Below are positions 33,203 through 40,506 of a DNA stretch of 40,506 nucleotides, one piece after another. The notes beneath the pieces are model-generated. The model made no database searches, was not told where the DNA came from, and saw only the letters and a program-made list of their open reading frames with translations. The translations under genes and the position numbers were made by a program. The DNA is taken from NCBI GenBank assembly GCA_003550305.1, contig QKYT01000853.1, positions 4,040 to 44,545 of the forward strand, written 5' to 3'. Position 1 is the stretch's first letter, and each line of letters begins with the position of its first letter. Origin of the DNA: Glomus cerebriforme (Eukaryota; Glomeromycota; Glomeromycetes; Glomerales; Glomeraceae).

Positions 33203-33285
33203 TTTTTTAACTAGCTAAAATCAAAATTTTTCAATGTATTTAAAATAAGAAGGAAAATAATGAAGAAATCAGGTCTTTTTTCGAG

Positions 33286-33328
33286 TCTTTTTATAGAATA
33301 TAAACAATATATGTTAATAATAATCGGC
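33286..33328 (-). promoter_or_regulatory. Putative core promoter of gene 4
   Basis: The minus strand has ATTATTATTAACATATATTG, then TTCTATAAAAAGAC about 85-90 nt upstream of the ATG. It is more diverged than in genes 1-3 but has the same arrangement. Confidence 0.4.
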
Positions 33329-34521
33329 TCGAGATTTTGTAATTGACATTTAAATAGGAATTTTCGGATTAAGGTAAATTATATCCGATTGATATATTAT
33401 ATATCTGATATATGTGAATTGTTATTGCCTTTTTCGTTTAAGAATGCATAGCATTGTCGGCGATCAAACATTTGTCCTTTATAAGATTATTAAGGAAACA
33501 ATTTTCAACTCTAAATCCTCGTGAGCAAATGTAATTTTCATTCGACCATTGTTCATCACGAGTTCATTTCGCAATGAATAAATAAAAATATAAATGTGAA
33601 ATTATATGTATTGTCTCAATGTCTCTCCTCGCTCAGTAGTCAGTAGTCACACGAGAAACACGAGGATTAAGAATTATGACTATTATGGGCATCGTTGATA
33701 ATAAGAAAAATGTAAATCAAATTTTAATGTAAAGTATGTAAAGTTTAAAAACAAATTTTTCATGACGATCGATCGGAAATACATATTATTAGAGAATCAA
33801 TGTTCAACAAATTTACGTCAATTCATTGATAATTGTTTGTGCACAAATTATATATTACGTAAACATGATTTAATAATGAGCTTTACATTAATTGGTAAAT
33901 TTTATTTGCCATATTTGTAAATATAATTGATTTCCAATTTTGTCTACACTCTACAAGCTCGATTCCCCGACATCAAATTTTGCCCGAAGCATCTGATCGA
34001 CAATGGTGATTATCATTATCAATCTTTTTTTTTTTTTTTGACTTAGACCTTTAATTAAGATATTTTAAATATGAAAAGAGTGTAAAATTCTGACCAACAA
34101 GTAGCAGTAATCGTTTGTAATAAATGCTCAGAGTGATGGTATGATTATTAAATATATATTTTTTTTCGTACAAACGCTTCGAAACTAAATATCATTTGGT
34201 AAATTATCATTTAGGCTAGCAAAGTTTATTCATACTAGTAATGCTTGTTTAAACAAGTGTAAATGTACAAAATATCAGCTGGAATAATGGGAAGAAAATA
34301 GTGATTGGGTGATTAATATCAAATTAAGAAAATACAACTCGTAAATATTACTTTTTTTTTTCTAATCCGATATATTTTAACAAAGAAATATTACAGTATC
34401 TTCATCCGAGAAAAAAAAAGAAAGAAAATTGAGTTCAAATCAAAGAGAAAAAGAACACATATTTACGTGAAAACAATATAATGGTTAATTTTATAAAATT
34501 TGTGGTATTCCATTGAATTGA
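33329..34521. other. Upstream region of gene 4; no gene seen
   Basis: Holds the right copy of the 24-bp direct repeat (34191-34214). No frame of note. Confidence 0.5.
34191..34214. repeat. Direct repeat flanking gene 4, right copy
   Basis: CATTTGGTAAATTATCATTTA, matching 32322-32345. Confidence 0.6.
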
Positions 34522-34667
34522 ATGTTTGATGAGTTAATTAAAGAAGAGGAAGATGCGGAGATTGATGATGCGAATATATTCTAAAGGAAGAGTCTCATTT
34601 TGCAGAATCGTCAGTCAGGAGTAAAACCAACTTACGCGCATATTTAATGAAAGCGAGCAATCATTAG
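34522..34667 (+). pseudogene. Possible small acidic protein gene with one frame break
   Basis: MFDELIKEEEDAEIDDANIF is followed by TAA. Shifted by one base, the next frame reads KEESHFAESSVRSKTNLRA and ends NH-stop at 34667. No GT..AG pair explains the shift, so it is either a one-base indel or chance. Composition is non-repetitive. Not recognised. Confidence 0.25.
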
Positions 34668-34878
34668 ATAATACATATCATACGTAGAAAATTATGCTAA
34701 AGGATATAGATTCACTCTCAAATAAACCTGAAGAGAGACCGAGAGAGAAAGGAATTATGAAATTGTTGTTATGATGGTAGCTCTCTAAGTTTCTCCGACC
34801 GCAAAGATGATCTAATTAATATCGAGACATATTATTGCAAAATATAAAAATATATATGGATTGTTCTCCATCTCCAAC

Positions 34879-35128
34879 ATGAGCGTTACGCAATTATCCA
34901 AAGAATTCAGCCAGTTGAAAGCATTAAACCAATCACATGCAAGCTATTCTTCCGGGAGTTCTTCTGTAAGGGCGAAGTAAAAATAATCTATTATTGGTTC
35001 ATGTGTCTTTTTATTAAATCTCACCAATATATTTCTCTTGCAGACTTGGGTCCGATATCCTTCAAAGGTATCAGCTTAACTTTCTGGACCTAATTCAAGG
35101 AAATTTTCGATCGAATTGGGGCCGATAA
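34879..35128 (+). CDS. Small spliced gene, 60 aa, unknown function
   Basis: Model join(34879..34976, 35044..35128), 183 nt, no internal stop. The ATG opens MSVTQLSKEFSQLKALNQ, then a Ser-rich stretch to SSVRAK. The intron runs from GTAAAAATAA to TTTCTCTTGCAG (67 nt). Exon 2 gives LGSDILQRYQLNFLDLIQGN and ends FRSNWGR. The product is helical and amphipathic with no signal peptide. An alternative donor 14 nt upstream (GTAAGG) leads to a frame beginning TWVRYPSK that stops unless a further 32-nt intron is removed, so I prefer the two-exon form. Not recognised. Confidence 0.45.
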
Positions 35129-35231
35129 AAGATTCACCTTGGAAAAGATGTGTCTCCATGTAACAATGGAAATTACTACACTTGGGGGGAAATTAAGAAG
35201 ACTACGGTTCAAGGGTTTTATGAAAGGAATA

Positions 35232-35577
35232 TTAAGAAGGAGGATGGTTACATGATGAAAACGGTTTATGGGTAGATAGTCTCGCTATTGAGGGAATATT
35301 CCTTTGGAGGAATTGCACTTGTAATCCGCCGATAATATTGTCAATTAATTGCTGTGCTTCAATTTCAGGAACATCAACAAGTTGGAGAATAGAACTTGAT
35401 TGAGTTTTTTCATTTCCAGGAAAGAGGGTCAACCCATTTGGAAAATTTATTTGAATGACTGTTGAAAAAAAAGATATAAGACTAAAAAAGGATAAAAAGT
35501 ATAATAATTTCTAAACCATACTATACGTACAATTTAACATCTGAGCTTTCATCATATTTCTTGAAGATTTGCATCAT
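35232..35577 (-). CDS. Small spliced gene, 98 aa, unknown function
   Basis: Model complement(35232..35481, 35531..35577), 297 nt. The ATG at 35577 opens MMQIFKKYDESSDVK, donor GTACGT, a 49-nt intron ending CCTTTTTTAG, then a long open stretch: VIQINFPNGLTLFPGNEKTQ, LQLVDVPEIEAQQLIDNIIG and QVQFLQRNIPSIARLSTH. Composition and the helix-strand alternation look like a genuine protein. A second acceptor (TTTCAACAG, 22 nt further) would give an early stop. The start and first exon are uncertain, and another exon might lie upstream. The 3' end is convergent with the small plus-strand gene at 34879-35128. Confidence 0.42.
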
Positions 35578-35711
35578 CCCATTCAAATATCAGAAGGGGA
35601 GGATATCTCTTGTTCGTCATCTTGTTTTTGAATTTTATTTTTTTTTCTCGGATAATTTTTCCAAATTTCATGATATTGTTTTTGGTCTCAGTACGAAAGT
35701 TTTCTAGATTA

Positions 35712-35931
35712 TTAGGCTCTTTCATACCAGTGTTGTGGTCGCTGTAAAGAATATGATAAGATGATATCATTAATATTAATAAATAATTTTGGATTAAAAA
35801 AAAAATGGAATTCATATCTAAATTAGTCAGAGAAAATTTACCCATCCAATGATAAAAACAATGAGAGGTGGAAAGAAAAAAAAAGTAACGTAAGCGAGAC
35901 AAAACGCCAAGTAAAAGCAGATGCATTCCAT
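35712..35931 (-). CDS. Small membrane protein, two exons, 39 aa
   Basis: Model complement(35712..35741, 35842..35931), 120 nt. Exon 1 gives MECICFYLAFCLAYVTF... followed by an FPPLIVFIIGW end: a single long hydrophobic segment of about 25 residues right after the start, interrupted only by a Pro-Pro. A 100-nt intron (GTAAATTTTC..TTTACAG) joins to RPQHWYERA and a TAA, giving a short polar, aromatic tail. This would be a tail-out single-pass microprotein. Not recognised; the support is good splice sites and the typical membrane-plus-tail layout. Confidence 0.35.
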
Positions 35932-36895
35932 TTTTTCATTGAAGTATTTTCTGCATCAATTAAAATTTTAAATGTGGGCGGAAAATGTACGGAATAGGTG
36001 TAAAATTTATCCGGAAATCGTATGAAACACACTATATATTCTCTCATTTATTAATCAAAACATGCAAAATGATAATATATCAACTCAAGTTTCGAAGTTA
36101 AATGAACTCGGATTGTTTTATCAACCACCAAATGATTATAATATATTTCATATAACACAAAAATAGGAGCGGTAAATCTATATTGAATGTTACCTCAACA
36201 CAATCCACTTATGATTCGCATTAATTATAGAAAAGTTCCAGTTTTATATAATTCATTGTTGAATATTTTAAAGTATTACAGATCACCCGACAGCCGACAT
36301 GTGGAGTATGGATATTTATTGCTTTGTTTTTTAAATATAATGAATTATAATCAAACTCTAGGTTCAAGTAAGGATGGTCAATGGTCCTAAAGACCAGCAG
36401 TCCTACATGCAAAAAGACAGGACCGCAGTCTTTTATGGACGTAATCAGGTCATAATGTGGGCCAAAATTTAAATTCCGGCGGAATTACCAAAATGATACC
36501 GTCACGTGCCTCGTATAAAAGTTTAGCCACCAGGTAAAAATAAATACGTTTTTCTACTTATATACTGTATATACTGTATATACTGTATATATATTTAATT
36601 GCCGATCCACTTTCGTTCTCTTCTGTCAAAATTTTTTTTTGAAAAAAAAAACCTTACACAAATTTTTTTTTTGAAAATTAATAATATATGAAAATGGTTC
36701 GCACAAAGAGGGATTAGTATTATTCTTCCACTCTTTATTTTGTACAAATTAATCATGGTTAACTTTCAAGTATGGCAAAATCGATTGATTTTTAATAAAT
36801 TTTTTTTTTTATCAGACAAAAAAAGAAAATGCTGTCCATCTCCGTCTTCAATGAAAAAACAAGAACTTGAACATTAGTTTAACTCAATTGAACCC
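35932..36895. other. Spacer; no gene supported
   Basis: Contains GGTCC..GGACC blocks at about 36379-36425, a TATACTG microsatellite (36558-36590) and CGTCACGTGCC at 36499. The short open frames here have no recognisable features. Confidence 0.45.
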
Positions 36896-37313
36896 AAATG
36901 CGAAAATGAAGAAATTTACCATGTAGATTCACTCATCGTCATCGAATGGGACGAAGCTGGTTTGGCTCAACGAAGAATACTTAAGGCTAACGTGATTACT
37001 GTTATGTTCAAAAATAATTAAACATTATAATTATTCTTTTAAAAATTTATACTAATCATATTTTCATTTGGACAGTCATTACTGGCACTAATCCATCCGT
37101 TCGTCGGTATATTGATCCTGAAAAACTCGGATCTACTTTATCAGAGTCAATATTCTGTGTAGGTGGTAATCACTCTCATCAAATTTTTTTACATGTCATT
37201 AGAAGGTTACAAGCAACTTACCTGCAAAGGAATTAGGTCGTGTGTTTTGGGTAGTTGCTCCTAAAGCAAATGTTTTACAAATCGATGAAGCTTATAATGT
37301 TTTTACTTTTTAG
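36896..37313 (+). pseudogene. Spliced coding relic of unknown family
   Basis: KCENEEIYHVDSLIVIEWDE is followed by AGLAQRRILKANVIT, then a possible intron (GTTATG..TTTGGACAG), then TGTNPSVRRYIDPEKLG, STLSESIFCVGGNHSHQIF and, after a frame change, LPAKELGRVFWVVAPKANV ending at TAG. The segments are clearly coding-like and GC-richer than the surroundings. There is no start codon in frame at the 5' end. I do not recognise the protein. It lies just upstream of the CRN relic but is probably separate. Confidence 0.4.
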
Positions 37314-37711
37314 TATTTAAAAACAACAAATTTATAATCAAAACGAATGATATCCATGTAATAACAATCAAGATACTATTCAAGTAATAATATTATTGCA
37401 CATTATTTCTGTGACGCTAGTCGAATAAAATATAAAATGTGGCTGTATTGGGAGAAAGAATGGAGTAACGCGAATATATTCGCAATTTTTTATGTATTAA
37501 TTGTTGTTTCCGGCAACGATTTATTTCATAATAAAGTATTACTATCCTGTTAATGGGTCACTATCTTGGCCATTATTTTATGCATGTATAGAACGGGTTT
37601 TCGTTATATAAAAACATCATGAAAAATCTTCGGTTACACCTATGATGCAATTGGCTGAGGTCTGTGAAACGATCATTTTCTCACATAAAATATGTAAGTC
37701 GCTATGTCAGA

Positions 37712-38700
37712 ATGTCTATCAAACTTTTCTGTCTTGTCAAAGGTAGTAGGTTGATATAGAGAAGAATAAGTCTATTAACAAACTCAAGGAGGCTATAAAG
37801 ACGAAAAAGCAAAATGACTTTACTGGTGTAGACGCAGATAAACTTAAGTTACTTTTCAAGCTATATTCATGTCTTAGTTGTGTCAACCGCCACTTCGAGC
37901 CGTGAACAGGAATTACTTGTTCGCCTCGTTTCGGGAATTGATCACCAAGTCCGTCTATGGTACGTATAAAATAGAGTAGGATGGATTGGCTTCGTGAGAA
38001 TTTTCTAACAGGCCATTGTATTGCAGAGTTCGACGTCGTCATTAGCCTGAAACGGAAGGCAAAGAAGTGGACTTCGAGTATCTAGCCGAAGACTTCAATG
38101 ATTATATATGTGAAATGTACCAGCCACCGGCGCTTGAAAATGATGGAGCAATACTAAACTTCATGAGTGATGGGATAGATATTCACCTAGGAACGATGCT
38201 TCATACCGAGAGATGCTGCAGTTGTTCGTGTCAAAAACTAACCTTAAATTTACTGAATTTATTGAGACGCCATCAAAGCCATTCAACGAATGGACCTTCC
38301 CGAAAGTGTGTGAATTTTATGGGCTTAGCGATGACCCGAATCCTAGTATAGATGTGTACCCTTTTTTTCATGTGGTTGTGTGGACACGAAGAATGAGAAG
38401 TATAAAGGCATTACGAAAACTTTTTGATTAATTGGAGACCCGTATTGCAACAATCCCCATCGATGGATCCTATGAGGCCACAAAAGGCATATATTCCTAC
38501 ACTTATCTCGCCTCCGCAACTTTCCCTTTTAAAAAGTCAAATAAAATAGTACCTGAGAAGTTGGTCGAAGGTAAAAACGGACGCGGGAATCTTGACTATG
38601 GAATTGAATCACGTACAACTGGGAGAGCGATTGGCTTGATCGAGGTCAAAAAAGATGATTTTAAGCAGGACTTCGCACAAGCCACCGTACACATCAGCAG
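37712..38700 (+). pseudogene. Crinkler (CRN-like) pseudogene with PD-(D/E)XK-like nuclease end
   Basis: The start MSIKLFCLVKG at 37712 and, in a shifted frame, VDIEKNKSINKLKEAIKTKK through GVDADKLKL form the ubiquitin-like header typical of CRN proteins. A part is deleted between them. Further on, EYLAEDFNDYICEMYQPPAL, IETPSKPFNEWTFPKVCEFY and YGLSDDPNPSIDVYP follow in changing frames. The C-terminal part has LVEGKNGRGNLDYGIES and IGLIEVKKDDFKQ, with Asp and Glu-x-Lys spaced as in PD-(D/E)XK nucleases. A TAA at 38429 replaces a probable Glu codon. The sequence ends abruptly at about 38700. Host CRN proteins are modular nuclear effectors; this copy is dead. Confidence 0.75.
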
Positions 38701-39835
38701 TTATATTTTTTATAGAGTTTATGTAATCTCTATAAGTTTATACAGTATATATTTCAAATACAATTTATATATAAATTTATGTAACTTTAAAATACATGTA
38801 CATAATTTACATAAAATTTGTATGAATGTAGAATTATTTAAATATAAATTTGTATATAATCTATAATAATAAATATTATATAAATAATAAATATTCAACA
38901 TGAATTTATATAAATATAAAGTTATATAAATGTAAACACTATGCAATTATTTTACATAAGTTTTATTAACATTATATATAAAAATATGTTATGCACAATA
39001 TCATAAAAACAATTGATATAAGGAAAATCTCATATACAGTATAAGGAATATATAAAAGGGAATTTTAATTAAAAAGAAAATTAAACCAGCCAGTTAGGAA
39101 ATACTTGACTATCTGACTGTTTTTCCTTGCCGAGAAAGACCTTATATACAGAATTTAATTTTATTCAGAAATTACATATAAATAATTTTCTAATTATAAA
39201 TTTATAATGCAAGTTTTTAAACACATAGTTACATACTATTTATAAGTTGAAATATTAAAATAAATTTTTTTATTTGTAAAGAATTATTATTTATTTTATT
39301 TAATATTAAACTTTTTTTTTTATTTATTAATTAAATTTTATTAGCTTGGATATAAAAATTTATTTAAAATTAATACAGTATATTTGAAAAATAAGAATAA
39401 CTTTTATTAAAAATATTAGAATATAATTATGATATTTTTTTTTATTTTATATTTTTTTTATATATAAATTAAATAAATTTAAAATAAATAATGTATTCTA
39501 ATCTTTATATCAAAATTTTATAAAAAAAAAATGATTATAAAAATGCCAATAAAAAAATAAAATCTTTTATAAATTACAAATTTTAATTATATTTATCTAT
39601 ATAATTAAAAAAATTTGTGTGTAACGATAACGTTTAGATTAACAATATAAATAATCACATTATAAATGTGTAGCATAGTCACGTGATGTTACACAATATC
39701 CAAAAAAGGCAATTTTATTTCCTACGAAAATTGGATCAAATGGTAGTACAAAGTTACACAAAATTCCAAAAAAGGAAATTGATGTGCATACACATAATTC
39801 TGGCCGGAATTAAAAATTATAAATAAAATTTAAAA
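38701..39835. other. AT-rich DNA that interrupts the CRN relic
   Basis: From 38701 the CRN reading frame turns into sequence with no similarity to CRN proteins. TATAGAG (38711) and CTCTATA (38728) form a small inverted repeat at the junction. TCACGTGA near 39679 and paired ACAC..TCCAAAAAAGG blocks (39693 and 39757) precede the Helitron end. Probably inserted transposon DNA. Confidence 0.45.
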
Positions 39836-39866
39836 CCCGTTGCAAAGCAACGGGCAGCAAACTAGT
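39836..39866 (+). mobile_element. Helitron 3' terminus
   Basis: CCCGTTGC-AAA-GCAACGGG is a perfect 8-bp stem hairpin (39836-39854), followed seven bases later by CTAG and then T (39862-39866). A hairpin close before CTAR at an A|T insertion point is the hallmark of a Helitron 3' end. The element body lies to the left. The 5' TC end is not certain; one candidate is TCTCTATAAG at 38727, after an A, which would give a non-autonomous element of about 1.1 kb. Confidence 0.7.
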
Positions 39867-40506
39867 ATTAAATTAAATATAATTAACTTATTAAAAAAAA
39901 ATTAATTTAAATTTTAAAATAAAAAATAAAACAATAAGATAAATAGTAAAAATTTTTAATTAAATATTTTCAAAATTTGATGCGATTAATATTAAAACAT
40001 ATTTATATAATATACTTATGATTTAAATTTTTTATTATTTATTATATTATTTAAAAAATAAAGGTAAAAATTAAAATTTAATTTTGGTAAATTTTATACA
40101 AATTAATTTTTTTTTAAAAATTGCAATAAAATTATATTTTTTATATTTATTTAAAAAATTTTTTTTATTTAAAAATTTTAATAAAAAAGTTAATAAAATA
40201 AATATAAAAAAATATTTTTAAAAATCTACTTATATTTTTATTTATAAAAAAAATATATAATTATATTAAAGTTAAAAAACAAAAAAAAAATATATATATT
40301 TTTTTATATATATCAGTTAGTATATATGTAAAATGTAAATTATTTTTATATTAAAAAAAAAAATTTGTATAACTTATTTTAATTTTTATACAAATTAAGT
40401 AATTTTATAGATTATCATATATTTTAAAACTAATTTTTTATTTATATATATAGGAAAAAAGGAATTGGCGACCCGTCGCCATAGCAACCCCTGTCACGTG
40501 ACTTCA
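39867..40506. other. Very AT-rich DNA with GC-rich end block
   Basis: Nearly pure A/T to 40455. The last 50 bases are GC-rich and contain the 14-bp inverted sequence GGCGACCCGTCGCC (40467-40480) and GTCACGTGAC (40493-40502). This is probably the edge of another mobile element continuing beyond the window. Confidence 0.45.

Noticed and set aside
35552..35926. 124-codon minus-strand frame
   Set aside because: It reads through a better-supported intron and exon of the small membrane-protein model in another frame. Part of it (MTNKRYPPLLIFEWDD) looks coding-like but has no start or splice context that I could justify.
1..40506. tRNA, rRNA and CRISPR features
   Set aside because: No B-box-like GGTTCGAATCC with a paired cloverleaf, no rRNA segments and no spaced direct-repeat array were seen.

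Overview
The window looks like nuclear DNA from an arbuscular mycorrhizal fungus of the Rhizophagus type (Glomeromycotina). The DNA is extremely AT-rich and full of poly-A/T runs. It holds short spliced genes with GT..AG introns of about 50-140 bp, a crinkler (CRN) relic with a PD-(D/E)XK-like nuclease end, and many decayed transposons of kinds I associate with that genus (LINE, Ty3/Gypsy, Tc1, BED/hAT, Helitron end). The species is inference; no rRNA or other marker gene is present. About 705 bases (28059-28763) are an assembly gap.

Layout. (1) 1-7000: two tandemly duplicated units, each with one minus-strand gene of an unrecognised family (gene 1 at 1087-2200, gene 2 at 5749-6288). Their flanks are also duplicated, and a small TA-flanked MITE lies between them. 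(2) 7000-27200: a transposon graveyard. It holds two LINE 3' ends in head-to-head orientation (8448-10747), a broken gene of unknown function (11932-13031), a decayed Ty3/Gypsy element with an extra Cys/His module and a nested LTR-like insertion (14840-20010), BED-finger and Tc1 transposase relics, a foldback element with 8-bp target duplications, and a LINE ORF1-like relic (25278-26560). (3) 27200-33330: satellite-like repeats and the gap, then two more members of the gene family (gene 3 at 29075-29973, gene 4 at 32671-33202). (4) 34500-36000: three small spliced gene models outside the family. (5) 36900-40506: an unidentified spliced relic, a CRN pseudogene cut off near 38700, a Helitron 3' terminus at 39865 and very AT-rich DNA.

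The most interesting content is the four-member family. All members are on the minus strand. Each has a 9-15 nt first exon encoding only MSD, MSY, MSC or MSDAR, a 104-167 nt second exon, and a third exon entered in the same phase. The first two exons appear to encode a small helical domain that resembles DEK_C. The last exon is fast-evolving: DNA repeats in gene 1, His-Pro-Leu repeats and a hydrophobic run-on in gene 3, and two open frames in gene 4. A similar AT block plus TATA box lies upstream of each start. The decayed elements carry many stops at positions where CAA, CAG, CGA or TGG would be expected, and catalytic residues lost by G-to-A changes, suggesting long-term cytosine deamination.
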